A stretch of 64,000 nucleotides of DNA from Microbacterium sp. SLBN-146 (GCF_006715145.1 NZ_VFMR01000001.1:1736001-1800000), one strand, 5' to 3'. Counted from the stretch's first letter, positions 51,142 through 60,842 are shown. Made by a program: numbers and translations. Notes: generated from the sequence alone by a model not told the origin.

Positions 51142-52665
51142 ATGATTCCCGCACGCCTCACCCTCGACCCCCATTTCGCGGTCGGGCCCGTCAACCGCCG
51201 CCTGTTCGGCTCCTTCGTCGAGCACCTCGGCCGGTGCGTCTACGACGGGATCTACGAACCGGGGCATCCGGCCGCCGACGAGCACGGATTCCGCACCGAT
51301 GTCATCGACCTGGTCCGCGAGCTCGGCGTCTCGGCCATCCGCTACCCGGGAGGCAACTTCGTCTCGGGCTACCGGTGGGAAGACGGTGTCGGCCCGCGAG
51401 ACGAGCGGCCGACGAGGCTCGACCTGGCGTGGCACTCGCGGGAGACGAACGAGATCGGTCTCGACGAGTTCGCCGTCTGGCTCGGCAAAGTCGGCAGCGA
51501 GATGATGTACGCCGTCAATCTCGGCACCCGTGGCGTGCAGGAAGCACTCGACGTGCTCGAGTACGCCAACCTCCGCTCGGGCACGACGCTGTCGGACCAG
51601 CGCTTCGCGAACGGGGCGGCAGAGCCGCACGACATCCGGATCTGGTGTCTGGGCAACGAGATGGACGGGCCGTGGCAACTGGGGCACGGTACGGCGCGCG
51701 CCTACGGCGAGCTGGCATCCAAGACCGCCCGAGCGATGCGTCAGATCGATCCCGACCTCGAGCTGGTCGTCTGCGGCAGCTCGAGCGCCCACATGCCCAC
51801 GTTCGGCACGTGGGAGCGGGAGGTGCTGGAGGAGACCTACGACGACATCGACTTCATCTCGTGCCACGCCTACTACGAGCCGATCGACGGGGACTACGCC
51901 AGCTTCCTCGCCTCGGCCGTCGACATGGACGGCTTCATCGACTCCGTGGTCGCGACGGCCGATCACGTCAAAGCGGTGCGGGGGAGTGACAAGACGATCA
52001 ACATCTCGTTCGACGAGTGGAACGTCTGGTACCAGTCCCGCTACAACGACGTCGACCGGATCACCGCCGTCGACGACTGGCCGATCGCGCCGCGACTGCT
52101 GGAGGACTCCTACTCCGTTGTGGATGCCGTCGTCTTCGGGAACCTGCTCATCTCGCTCATCCGTCACGCCGATCGCGTGACCGCCGCGAGCCTCGCCCAG
52201 CTCGTCAACGTCATCGCTCCGATCATGACCGAGCCGGGCGGGCCCGCCTGGCGGCAGACGACGTTCTTCCCCTTCGCCGCTGCGTCGCGGCTCGCGCGCG
52301 GAGTGACGCTCGAGCTGAAGCTCGAGTGCCCGACGTACGAGACCCCGCGCTACGGTGACGTGCCGATCGTCGACGCCGTCGCGACGTGCGACGAGGAGGA
52401 AGGCCGGACGGCGGTGTTCCTCGTGAACCGAAGTCTCGACGAGGAGGTCACGATCGAGGTCGACGTGCGGCTGCTCGGCGATGTCGACCTGGGCGACGTC
52501 GAATCGCTCCACGATGACGACATGCACGCGGCCAACACCCTCGAACGACGGGACCGGGTGCGCCCGAAGGCGAACACGACCGCGACCCTTCATGACGGGA
52601 TCGTCGCCGTGACCCTTCCCCCCGTCTCGTGGACGACCCTCACGCTCGCTCGGCGCGCCGGCTAG
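51142..52665 (+). CDS. GH51 alpha-L-arabinofuranosidase
   Basis: A 507-residue intracellular glycosidase without signal peptide. RRLFGSFVEHLGRCVYDGIY and RYPGGNFVSGYRWEDG are GH51 hallmarks. Glu173 in CLGNEMDGPWQ is the acid/base, and Glu292 in SFDEWNVWYQ is the nucleophile. A C-terminal beta domain follows from about residue 390. It releases arabinose from imported arabinoxylo- or arabino-oligosaccharides. AAGAAGAGAAG precedes the ATG. Confidence 0.95.
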   Translation: MIPARLTLDPHFAVGPVNRRLFGSFVEHLGRCVYDGIYEPGHPAADEHGFRTDVIDLVRELGVSAIRYPGGNFVSGYRWEDGVGPRDERPTRLDLAWHSRETNEIGLDEFAVWLGKVGSEMMYAVNLGTRGVQEALDVLEYANLRSGTTLSDQRFANGAAEPHDIRIWCLGNEMDGPWQLGHGTARAYGELASKTARAMRQIDPDLELVVCGSSSAHMPTFGTWEREVLEETYDDIDFISCHAYYEPIDGDYASFLASAVDMDGFIDSVVATADHVKAVRGSDKTINISFDEWNVWYQSRYNDVDRITAVDDWPIAPRLLEDSYSVVDAVVFGNLLISLIRHADRVTAASLAQLVNVIAPIMTEPGGPAWRQTTFFPFAAASRLARGVTLELKLECPTYETPRYGDVPIVDAVATCDEEEGRTAVFLVNRSLDEEVTIEVDVRLLGDVDLGDVESLHDDDMHAANTLERRDRVRPKANTTATLHDGIVAVTLPPVSWTTLTLARRAG

Positions 52666-52684
52666 TCGGATCGCCGGGAGTTCC

Positions 52685-53689
52685 ATGAGCGGCGCGAAGC
52701 GGGTGACGCTCGAAACCCTCGCGCGTGAGACGGGCGTGTCCATCACGACGATCTCCAAGGTGCTCAACGGCCGGGGAGACGTCGCGCCCGCGACGCGCGA
52801 GCGCATCGAGGCGCACCTCCAGGAGCGCGAGTACTCGCGACCGGGCACGAGTCGGAGCGATGTTCTGGAGGTGGTGCTGCACGAACTCGATCCGCACTGG
52901 TCGGTCGAGGTCGTCGACGGCGTCCGCGCCGCCGCGGAAGCCGCAGGACTCCATGTGTCACTGGCGGTGAACGGCGACCGACACGCGCCGTCGGCCGACT
53001 GGGTCGCCGATGTCGTGCGTCGGCGACCGGCCGGCGTGGTGCTCATCTTCGCCGGGCTCCGGCCGGATGATCGGCGGAAGCTCGAGGCACGCGGCATCCC
53101 GTTCGTCGTCCTCGATCCCGCGGGCGACCCCGCGAGCGGGACCTCCGCGGTGGGATCGACGAACTGGCGCGGCGGGCTGCTCGCCACGAGACACCTGATC
53201 GATCTCGGCCACCGGGCGGTGGCGACGATCACGGGTCCGCCCGACATGATGTCCGCCCTCGCTCGCGCCGACGGGTACCGTTCCGCTCTGGCATCCGCAG
53301 ATCTCGTGGCAGACCCCGCCTGGGTACGTCACGGCGACTTCCATGAGGGGAGCGGTGACTTCCACGCGACCGCGCTCCTCACGTCCCCCGACCCCCCGAC
53401 GGCCATCTTCGCCGGGAACGACCTGCAGGCCGTCGGCGTGCTCCGCGCGGCCGGCCGGCTCGGCGTCGACGTGCCGCGGGATCTCTCGGTGGTCGGCTAC
53501 GACGACATCCCCATCGCCCGGCTCACGACTCCTCCGCTCACGACGATCCATCAGCCGCTGCGGCGAATGGCGGAGCACGCGACGCGGATCGTGCTCGACA
53601 TGCGCGACGGTCGCTCTGTCGAGGCGACGCGCATCGACCTCGCCACCTCGCTCGTGGTGCGGGAGTCCACGGCGCCGCCGCGACGCTGA
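52685..53689 (+). CDS. LacI family regulator (second arabinoside-locus repressor)
   Basis: A 334-residue regulator. VTLETLARETGVSITTISKVL is the helix-turn-helix. The sensor region includes STNWRGGLLATRHLIDLGHR and the C-terminal SVVGYDDIPIARLTTPPLTT. It resembles XylR-type actinobacterial repressors. It lies 19 bases after the GH51 gene, so it is in the operon and may give feedback control or act on another locus. Confidence 0.9.
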   Translation: MSGAKRVTLETLARETGVSITTISKVLNGRGDVAPATRERIEAHLQEREYSRPGTSRSDVLEVVLHELDPHWSVEVVDGVRAAAEAAGLHVSLAVNGDRHAPSADWVADVVRRRPAGVVLIFAGLRPDDRRKLEARGIPFVVLDPAGDPASGTSAVGSTNWRGGLLATRHLIDLGHRAVATITGPPDMMSALARADGYRSALASADLVADPAWVRHGDFHEGSGDFHATALLTSPDPPTAIFAGNDLQAVGVLRAAGRLGVDVPRDLSVVGYDDIPIARLTTPPLTTIHQPLRRMAEHATRIVLDMRDGRSVEATRIDLATSLVVRESTAPPRR

Positions 53690-53729
53690 CCGTCGCTGTC
53701 CGCTCGAGCCGGCGTCGGCCGACATTGCC

Positions 53730-53799
53730 CGCGAGACTACATCCGCCCGCCGAGACTGCAGCAGGCGGCCGCAGTCTCGGGCGGCAGGTGCAGTCTCGC
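53730..53799. repeat. Nested GAGACTGC palindrome
   Basis: CGCGAGACT at the left end and AGTCTCGCG at the right end enclose an inner pair (CCGAGACTGC and GCAGTCTCGG with CCGCCCG/CGGGCGG extensions). It lies after the second lacI gene and may act as its terminator. Confidence 0.65.
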
Positions 53800-53813
53800 G
53801 GTGGGTGGGTGGT

Positions 53814-53827
53814 TGAGAGCGCTCTCA
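53814..53827. promoter_or_regulatory. LacI-type operator O1 of GH16 gene
   Basis: TGAGAGCGCTCTCA is a perfect 14-bp palindrome with the CG centre typical of LacI-family sites. Its centre is 79 bases from that of O2. Confidence 0.7.
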
Positions 53828-53862
53828 GGAAGTGGTGCGGTTCGCGGGGCTCGAGCTGCCCG

Positions 53863-53891
53863 TTGACAGACGCGAGCGAGCGACCTAATCT
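53863..53891 (+). promoter_or_regulatory. Sigma-70 promoter of GH16 gene
   Basis: Consensus TTGACA (53863-53868) and TAATCT (53886-53891), 17 bases apart. O2 follows immediately. Confidence 0.7.
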
Positions 53892-53907
53892 GTGAGAGCG
53901 CTCCCAC
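53892..53907. promoter_or_regulatory. LacI-type operator O2 of GH16 gene
   Basis: GTGAGAGCGCTCCCAC is a palindrome with one mismatch, covering the expected transcription start. With O1 it could form a repression loop by the LacI regulator encoded at 57540. Confidence 0.7.
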
Positions 53908-53940
53908 GCGCCATCCGAACTACCGACGAGGAAGTCTGTC

Positions 53941-56900
53941 TTGACCGGAACACATCTCGCCCGTCGCGGAATCGCCGCGGCAACGCTCTCAGCGCTGGTC
54001 GCCACCGCGCTCGTCCCCGCCGTCGCGGCCTCGGCCGCCGATGAGACGATCACCACCCTGTACGACTTCGAAGACGGCACGTCCTCGCACATCCAGTGGG
54101 GTGCCGCCGGCGCCGGGGTGCAGGCCGTCGCCGATTCGGGAGTCGGCTCGTGGTCTGACTCGGTGCCCAACACGAACGTGCTGTCGTACGGCTTCGATCT
54201 CGCCGCCGAGCCCTTCTACGGCGGCATGGGATTCGAGTTCAGCGGCGCTCAGCCTGCGCAGGACTGGAGCGCCTACGACGGCCTGCAGTTCTGGATGCAC
54301 AGCGACGGCAGCGCGTCATCGATCCAGGTGGAGCTGCTCGACGCCGTCTCCGCCGATTCCACCGTCCACGATCGCTGGGATGTCGTCGTTCCGCTCGGCG
54401 CTGCCGGCTGGAACCTCGTGAAGCTGCCGTTCTCGAGTTTCGGCTATGCGACGGACTTCCAAGACGGTGGGGCGCCGCACGACGGGTCGCTCGACCTCGA
54501 CGTCGTCCGCGGACTGCTCTTCCCGGCGAACGCGGGCACGGCCGTCGTCAAGCTCGACGAGATCGCGCTCTACGCCGGTGCGGTCGTCGCCCCCTCCGTC
54601 GGCGTCACCGCGACCGCCCTCGACGTCGTCGAGGGGTCGGACGCGACGATCCCCGTCCGACTGTCGACCGCGCCGACGAGTGACGTGACCGTCGACTATG
54701 CCACCGTGGACGGAACAGCCGCGGCGGGAACCGACTACCCCGCGACGAGCGGCACTCTCACTTTCGCGGCAGGCTCGCGGGACGCGCAGATCGTCGTTCC
54801 GACCACCGCCAACGACACCGCCGAGGGCAACCGCACCTTCACGGTCTCGCTCGCGAATCCTTCCGGCGCCACGCTCGGCGCGGCGACGACGACCGTGACC
54901 ATCCGCGACGACGACTCCGCACCCGCCGGCGCACTCAGCCTGCTGACCGACCCCGTGGAGGATTTCGAGTCGGAGCTCGTGCTGGGCGATCCGGCGGCGG
55001 TGCCGCCGCTGGGGTGGTTCGCTGCGCAGGGTGCGGGGAACGTTCCGTCGTTCGAGCGGGTGGCGGATGCGTCGCGTCCGGGTGCTGCGGACGGCAATGA
55101 CGCCCTGAGCCTCGGGTTCGACACGTCGTCGTGGGCGGTCGTGATCGACACGTTCACGACCGGCGGGTCGACGTGGGATCCCCAGGATTGGTCGGCCTAC
55201 CGGGGTGTGGGGTTCTGGATGCGCGGGTCGAACTCGGGTGCGCCGATGTTCGTGGACGTGCTCGACAACCGGAACCCGGGGTCGACGGTCGATGACGCCG
55301 AGCGGATGTCGGTGCGGTTCGTCGACGACTGGACGGGCTGGCGGTTCGTCGAACTCCCCTTCGCGGACTTCACGCGCAAGAACATCGGCAACGGTGCCCC
55401 CGACGACGGGTTCACGCTGACCGAGGTGCACGGTATCGGCATCGGTGTCGAGCAGACCCCGGCTCCCGTGACGCCCGACATCCTCATCGACGACATCACG
55501 CTCGTCGGTCAGGCGGACGCCAACCGTCCGCTGACGATCAACGTCGCACGGGCGATCTTCACGGTCGACGAGGGCGATGACGCCGAAGTGCTCGTGCGGC
55601 TGACCCGCGCGTCGGACGAGGACGTCACGGTGTCCTACCGCACGGACGAAGCGGTCGACCGCACGTCGACGGAAGACCTCCCCGCGACGCCCGATGTCGA
55701 CTACGTCACGACGAGCGGTACCGTCACGATTCCCGCGGGCTCGCGAGACGCGATCATCACGGTCCCGACGATCGCCGACGGCAAGGCAGAGGTCGACGAG
55801 ACCTTCCTGGTCCGGCTGTCCGACCCCGTCGGCGCCGAGCTCAATCCGCTCGCGGTCGCCCGCGTCAGCATCCTCGACAGCGACGAGCCGGTCGCAGGCC
55901 TTCTCGACGACTTCGAGAACGGTACGGCGGGGCTCGGCCAGATCGGGGATGCCACGCTGTCGACGCGCCTCATCGCGGCATCCGATGCTGATGCCTACGA
56001 GGGTCAGGACGTCTTCGATAACGTCCTCGACATCGACGGCAACGGCGGGTACGCCCGCAGCTTCGCGCAGCCGCAGGATTGGAGCGCCCAGGAGGGCATC
56101 GGGTTCTGGTACGAGGGCGAGGGCGACGGCCGCGACGTGACACTGCGCGTGCAAGACGCGACTCCCGTCGAGGCTGCCCCCGAAGACTGGACCCTCGCGT
56201 GGTCGGACGAGTTCGACGCGCCGGCCGGGACGGCCGCCGACTCCCGCTACTGGACCTACGAGACCGGTGGATGGGGCTGGGGCAACGACGAGTTGCAGTA
56301 CTACAGCGACTCGACCGACAACGCCGCGCACGACGGCGAAGGCAACATGGTCATCACGACGCGCGCGGTCGAAGACCCCGCCGCGGCGGGCCTCGAGTGC
56401 TGGTATGGGCCGTGCGAGTACACGTCGGCGCGCCTCATCACGGAGAACAAGGTCGAAGTGCTGCACGGACGCATGGAGGCACGCGCCCAGATGCCGGCCG
56501 GTGAAGCGGGAATCTGGCCCGCGATCTGGACGCTCGGCAACGACTTCCGCGATGTCGGATGGCCGCGCACGGGTGAGATCGACATCATGGAGTTCGTCGG
56601 GAAGCTGCCCGACGAGATCTTCGGCACGATCCACGGCCCCGGGTACAGCGGCGGTCAGGCGTACGGCGACACGTACGACTTCGGCGAGAACCTCGGCGGT
56701 CAGTGGCTGACCTTCGCGGTGGAGTGGGAAGAGGGCGAGATCCGCTGGTATGTGCAGCGCGACGGCGGCGAGGAGATTCTGTACCACACCGCCACGCCCG
56801 CCGACGTCGCCCCGAGCGACTGGGTCTACGAGCATCCCTTCACTCTGCTGATGAACATGGCGGTCGGCGGCAACTTCGGTGGCCCGCTCGCCGACACCCT

Positions 56901-57450
56901 CGCCTTCCCGCAGGAGCTGAAGGTCGACTACGTCCGCGTCTACCAGGCGCCGGATGCCGTGGAGAGCTTCGAGACGACGTTCGTCGACGACGAGCCCGGA
57001 TGGCGCTTCGTGCAGCTTCCGTTCGCCGACTTCGAGCGGTCGGCGGAGCAGCCCGACGGTGCGGCTGACGACGGCTTCGGCCGCACGTCGGTGACCGGCT
57101 ACGAGGTCGAGGTGTCGGGTGCGCCGGCGACGGTCGAGTCGTTCGCCCGCTCGATCGGGATCTTCGCGGTCGCGGACGGTGCCGTGAGCCTCGACAAGGT
57201 GCAGGTGCTCGCCGACGTGACCGACCCCGGCGCGGGTGGCGGCGGCACGGGTGGCGACGGCACGGGTGGCGACGGCTCAGGCTCGGGCTCGGCGCCGGGA
57301 TCGGGCGCGGCTTCAGGATCGGGGCAGGGCGGTCTCGCCGCGACCGGCGGCGTCGACCTGACACCGTTCGCGCTGCTCGCGCTCCTGCTCATGGGTGTCG
57401 GGGTGACGTTCCTCCGGCGCAAGCGGCTCGGCGTGCGCACCGAGCGCTGA
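53941..57450 (+). CDS. Cell-wall-anchored multidomain GH16 beta-glucanase
   Basis: A 1169-residue exported enzyme. Order: signal peptide (1-36), CBM11-like domain (about 37-217), Calx-beta (218-325), second CBM11-like (335-520), second Calx-beta (525-655), then a third CBM11-like domain interrupted at about residue 746 by the GH16 catalytic domain and resumed near 1006. The catalytic motif GEIDIMEF gives Glu879, Asp881 and Glu884. A Gly/Ser linker, LAATG (1132-1136), a helix and RRKR form a sortase signal. It probably cuts beta-1,3 (or mixed) glucan at the cell surface. Start is TTG behind GAGGAAG. Confidence 0.9.
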   Translation: MTGTHLARRGIAAATLSALVATALVPAVAASAADETITTLYDFEDGTSSHIQWGAAGAGVQAVADSGVGSWSDSVPNTNVLSYGFDLAAEPFYGGMGFEFSGAQPAQDWSAYDGLQFWMHSDGSASSIQVELLDAVSADSTVHDRWDVVVPLGAAGWNLVKLPFSSFGYATDFQDGGAPHDGSLDLDVVRGLLFPANAGTAVVKLDEIALYAGAVVAPSVGVTATALDVVEGSDATIPVRLSTAPTSDVTVDYATVDGTAAAGTDYPATSGTLTFAAGSRDAQIVVPTTANDTAEGNRTFTVSLANPSGATLGAATTTVTIRDDDSAPAGALSLLTDPVEDFESELVLGDPAAVPPLGWFAAQGAGNVPSFERVADASRPGAADGNDALSLGFDTSSWAVVIDTFTTGGSTWDPQDWSAYRGVGFWMRGSNSGAPMFVDVLDNRNPGSTVDDAERMSVRFVDDWTGWRFVELPFADFTRKNIGNGAPDDGFTLTEVHGIGIGVEQTPAPVTPDILIDDITLVGQADANRPLTINVARAIFTVDEGDDAEVLVRLTRASDEDVTVSYRTDEAVDRTSTEDLPATPDVDYVTTSGTVTIPAGSRDAIITVPTIADGKAEVDETFLVRLSDPVGAELNPLAVARVSILDSDEPVAGLLDDFENGTAGLGQIGDATLSTRLIAASDADAYEGQDVFDNVLDIDGNGGYARSFAQPQDWSAQEGIGFWYEGEGDGRDVTLRVQDATPVEAAPEDWTLAWSDEFDAPAGTAADSRYWTYETGGWGWGNDELQYYSDSTDNAAHDGEGNMVITTRAVEDPAAAGLECWYGPCEYTSARLITENKVEVLHGRMEARAQMPAGEAGIWPAIWTLGNDFRDVGWPRTGEIDIMEFVGKLPDEIFGTIHGPGYSGGQAYGDTYDFGENLGGQWLTFAVEWEEGEIRWYVQRDGGEEILYHTATPADVAPSDWVYEHPFTLLMNMAVGGNFGGPLADTLAFPQELKVDYVRVYQAPDAVESFETTFVDDEPGWRFVQLPFADFERSAEQPDGAADDGFGRTSVTGYEVEVSGAPATVESFARSIGIFAVADGAVSLDKVQVLADVTDPGAGGGGTGGDGTGGDGSGSGSAPGSGAASGSGQGGLAATGGVDLTPFALLALLLMGVGVTFLRRKRLGVRTER

Positions 57451-57469
57451 GCTCGGGGAGCGATACCGA

Positions 57470-57510
57470 GCGCGGCATCCGTCTTCTTCTTCGGGGGACG
57501 GATGCCGCGC
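57470..57510. terminator. Bidirectional terminator between GH16 and lacI genes
   Basis: GCGCGGCATCCGTC (57470-57483) pairs perfectly with GACGGATGCCGCGC (57497-57510). The loop is T-rich on the plus strand. Both flanking genes end towards it. Confidence 0.75.
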
Positions 57511-57539
57511 ATCCGCATGTCCGGCTCAGGCTGTGTGAT

Positions 57540-58574
57540 TCAGGAGGATGCGCGCAGCACGACGGACACGGGCAGGATCACGCCCTCGTAGTCGGGGGCG
57601 GAAGCGTCGGACGCCGGCTTCTGTGTGATCCTGCGAAGGAGGAGTTCGGCCATCCGGCGGCCTTGCTCGACGGTGTCCTGTCGCACCGTCGAGAGCGGTG
57701 GCGACGACTGCGATGCGAGCGGAAAGTCATCGAACCCCATCACCGCGACGTCGTCGGGCACCCGTCGGCCCGCTCGGCTCAACGCCTGGAGCGCACCGAT
57801 CGCCATGAGATCGGATGCCGCGAAGACTCCATCGATGTCGGGTTCCCTCTCGAGCAGGGCCTCCATCGCTGCGGCGCCGGACTCCGAGGTGAAGTCGCCG
57901 ATCTCGACGAGGGCGGGGTCGAACGCGGCGCCGAGACCGCGCTGGAATCCGACGAGGCGATCGACTCCGGCCGTCATATCCTGCGGCCCGGTGATCGTGG
58001 CGATGCGAGAGCGCCCGGATCGCGCGAGGTGCTGAGCCGCCAGCTGTGCACCGCCGAGGTTGTCCTGGTCGACGTAGGACGCTCGGAGGGACGGATCCAT
58101 CGGCCGACCGCCGATCACGACGGGCACGCCGATGTTGCTCAGGCTGCGGGCGAGATCGTGGCTGCCGTGCTCGGAGACGAACAGCACGCCGTCGGTGTGC
58201 CCGCCGGCGAGGTAGCGGGCGGCGTCGGCGACCTGGGCATCGTCGTGTGCCATGACGATCGTCATCCACCAGCCCGACCCGGCGAGTCCCTGGCTGACGC
58301 CGCGGATGATCGACGCGAAGAACGGATCGCCGAACACCCGATCCTCTGTCTCGGCTGCGACGAGGGTGACCGTGTTCGTGCGGTGGGTCATGAGCGTCCG
58401 CGCCGCCTGATTCGGCACGTAGTTGAGCTTCGCGATCGCGCTCTCGACCCTGAGAGCGGTCGCGGCGTCCACGGCGAACGACCCGTTGACGACACGCGAC
58501 ACCGTCGCGCGCGAAACCTGGGCTGCCGCGGCGACATCTTCGAGCGTCACGCGCCGCGTCGTCTGCCGTGCCAC
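57540..58574 (-). CDS. LacI family regulator, probably of the GH16 gene
   Basis: A 344-residue repressor. VTLEDVAAAAQVSRATVSRVV is the helix-turn-helix, and the hinge is around YVPNQAARTLM. The effector domain ends with VAVMGFDDFPLASQSSPPLS. It is convergent with the GH16 gene, in front of which lie two GAGAGCGCTC operators; control of that gene is inferred. About 66 bases separate its start from the divergent LanB-like gene. Confidence 0.9.
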   Translation of the reverse strand: MARQTTRRVTLEDVAAAAQVSRATVSRVVNGSFAVDAATALRVESAIAKLNYVPNQAARTLMTHRTNTVTLVAAETEDRVFGDPFFASIIRGVSQGLAGSGWWMTIVMAHDDAQVADAARYLAGGHTDGVLFVSEHGSHDLARSLSNIGVPVVIGGRPMDPSLRASYVDQDNLGGAQLAAQHLARSGRSRIATITGPQDMTAGVDRLVGFQRGLGAAFDPALVEIGDFTSESGAAAMEALLEREPDIDGVFAASDLMAIGALQALSRAGRRVPDDVAVMGFDDFPLASQSSPPLSTVRQDTVEQGRRMAELLLRRITQKPASDASAPDYEGVILPVSVVLRASS

Positions 58575-58640
58575 GAATCCACCCCGTCTCAGAGCGGCCG
58601 CAAGACCGCCCCCGTCACTTTACCGAGGCCGGATTCTAGG

Positions 58641-60842
58641 ATGGGTACCACGCATCCCACTCGGCCCAGACGAGGAGTGTTCGACATCGACCGCGATCCG
58701 CACGTGTGGCAGGGATTCGTCGTGCGCACCGCTGCGTTTCCCATCGCCGACCTCGTCAGGGCGATCGATCAAGATCCACTCGGCGTTGACGCCCTCCTCG
58801 CTCTCGCCGAAGCGGAGCGGTTCAGGCGGGCGTGCGCGTGGCAGAACCGCAGCATCGTGACCGAGATGCTTCCCGCGCTCCATTCGGGACGAGCCACGGA
58901 CAACGCTCGTGCCCGGCGGCGACTGCGCGTCCTGGCGAGCTATCTGCAGCGCTACTACACACGCAACGAGCTGATCGGATTCTTCGGTCCCGGAGTGTGG
59001 GGAACGATGACGTCAGACGACGGCGACATGATCGCCGTCGAGTACACCGACACGATCAGGCTCGAGCCGAGCCTGGAGACGTGGGCGCTGATCGAGCTCG
59101 CGAAGGCGCTGTCGCACGGGGTTCGCCACCTCATCGCGCCGCACCGGAAGCCGGGTACGCACGTCGGACGGCGCGGCGCGGTGATCGCCGGGCGCCGAGT
59201 GGAGATGGATGCCACGCGCTTGGCGGTCCTCGGTGCCGTCGACGGGGCGCGAACGCCCGCTGATCTTGCATCCGAGCTGTCGCTGACGCAGGCGGACATC
59301 ATGGCCGCACTCGACGCGCTGTGCGAGGTGGAGGCCGTCACCCATGAGCTCGCAGTCGCTCCGGTCCTCCGCGGTGAGGCATCGCTCATCGCGCAGGTCG
59401 GGCACGACGACCCCGCGGCGCGGCGGGTGCGCGGCATCCTCGAGAGTCTCGTCGTCGCACGAGAGAGCACGCTGGAAGCGCGGACCGCAGACGAGCAGAT
59501 CGACGCGATCCGCGCGTTCGAGTCTCAGTTCGCCGAGATCGTGCGCGCGGAGTCCCCGCGTTCCGCCGATGCGAGTACGCGCAGGTTCCACCAGGACCGG
59601 CGGTCGGCGACGGTCGGCAGGACTCCACTCAGTCTCATCGGCGAGCGTCGGGCGCGCATCTCACTTCCTCAAGAGGGTGCTCGTACAGCGAACGACGTCG
59701 CGCGGGTTCTCCGGCACCCCGCCCGATGGCTCACGGCATCCGTCGGTGACGCGTTCCTCCGGGAGTTCTCCGCGGCATTCGACACGATGAGTCCCGACGG
59801 CGCAGCGATTCCCCTTCGATACCTGATCCAGACGGCCTACGACCTCAGTGCCGATCGCATGCTTCTCGAAGCGCCGCGCGCCGAACTGTTCCGGCGGTGG
59901 CAGCTCGTCCTCGCGGGTGCGGACGTCTCACACGAGGGCGAGATCGACCTGGGCGATGTCGCCCAGGCGGTCGCTGTCATCGAGGGCGTCTTCGCCTCCA
60001 AGCGCCCGATGTGGTTCTCCGGCAGGCTGCACAGTCCCGATGTCATGTGGCGTGGGGCACGGGCGTCGACCGGCGCCGTCGTCGGCGAGCTGCACCTCGC
60101 CACCGTCACGGCTGACGAGCACATCGGTGCGAGCTTCGCCCGCGCCGCGGAGCTCATCGCCGACGGATACGCGGCCCACCCCGGGCCGCACCCGCAGTTC
60201 GTCGTCCTCCACCCCACGGGACGCGACGAGACGAGTGCCTTGAGCTATCCCTCTCCACACCTCGCGCACGACCGCGCCGTCTACATATCTCTCGACGAGC
60301 CTTCTCGCGAGTTCGTTCCCACTCGCGGACGTGTCGTCAGCATCGGCGACTGCACCGTCTCGCGTGGTCCGGGGGGCGATCTGGAGATCACCGCCGGGGA
60401 TGTCGGAGCGTTCCCCGCACTCGTCGTGCTCGGTGAGTTCGTGTCCAACCTCGTCTCGAGCGCCCATTCGCTCTATCCGCGCGATGTCCCGTCGCCGAGG
60501 GTCCGCGTCGGACCGATCGTGATCCATCGCCGTTCATGGGTGCTGCCGCTCGAGGTGATCGTCGGCCTGTCGGGTGAGGAGCTGCGCGACGTCCTCGAGG
60601 AGAAGGGCGTTCCCCGTCACACCTTCTGGAGGATCGGAGCGACGCGAAAGCCTCAGTTCCTGGACTCGCGCTCGGAACTTCTGTGCGCGAGTCTGCGTGA
60701 TGCCGCGGATCGAATCTCGGGCGATACGAGCGCGGAGACCGTTTCACTCGTCGAGATGCTCCCCGCCCCGGAAGAGGCGTGGTTCCCCGACGAGGACGGA
60801 TTCGCCCTGACCTCCGAGTTCCGCATGACGTTCATCGACTGA
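58641..60842 (+). CDS. Stand-alone lantibiotic dehydratase N-terminal (glutamylation-type) domain protein
   Basis: A 733-residue protein matching only the LanB N-terminal domain. LASYLQRYYTRNELIGFFGP near residue 100 is the conserved Lant_dehydr_N signature, and the end SLVEMLPAPEEAWFPDEDGF, then TSEFRMTFID, is the normal end of that domain. The C-terminal SpaB/elimination domain is absent. LanB domains transfer glutamate from Glu-tRNA to Ser/Thr; related PEARL enzymes add amino acids to peptide C-termini. Start uncertain: ATG 58641 or GTG 58677. It converges with the ATP-grasp operon and overlaps it by 11 bases. Confidence 0.8.
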   Translation: MGTTHPTRPRRGVFDIDRDPHVWQGFVVRTAAFPIADLVRAIDQDPLGVDALLALAEAERFRRACAWQNRSIVTEMLPALHSGRATDNARARRRLRVLASYLQRYYTRNELIGFFGPGVWGTMTSDDGDMIAVEYTDTIRLEPSLETWALIELAKALSHGVRHLIAPHRKPGTHVGRRGAVIAGRRVEMDATRLAVLGAVDGARTPADLASELSLTQADIMAALDALCEVEAVTHELAVAPVLRGEASLIAQVGHDDPAARRVRGILESLVVARESTLEARTADEQIDAIRAFESQFAEIVRAESPRSADASTRRFHQDRRSATVGRTPLSLIGERRARISLPQEGARTANDVARVLRHPARWLTASVGDAFLREFSAAFDTMSPDGAAIPLRYLIQTAYDLSADRMLLEAPRAELFRRWQLVLAGADVSHEGEIDLGDVAQAVAVIEGVFASKRPMWFSGRLHSPDVMWRGARASTGAVVGELHLATVTADEHIGASFARAAELIADGYAAHPGPHPQFVVLHPTGRDETSALSYPSPHLAHDRAVYISLDEPSREFVPTRGRVVSIGDCTVSRGPGGDLEITAGDVGAFPALVVLGEFVSNLVSSAHSLYPRDVPSPRVRVGPIVIHRRSWVLPLEVIVGLSGEELRDVLEEKGVPRHTFWRIGATRKPQFLDSRSELLCASLRDAADRISGDTSAETVSLVEMLPAPEEAWFPDEDGFALTSEFRMTFID

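Noticed and set aside
54316-56835. Very long open frame antisense to the GH16 gene
   Set aside because: It mirrors a strongly coding plus-strand gene with recognised domains; its Arg/Asp/Val/Glu-rich sequence is typical of antisense reading in high-GC DNA.
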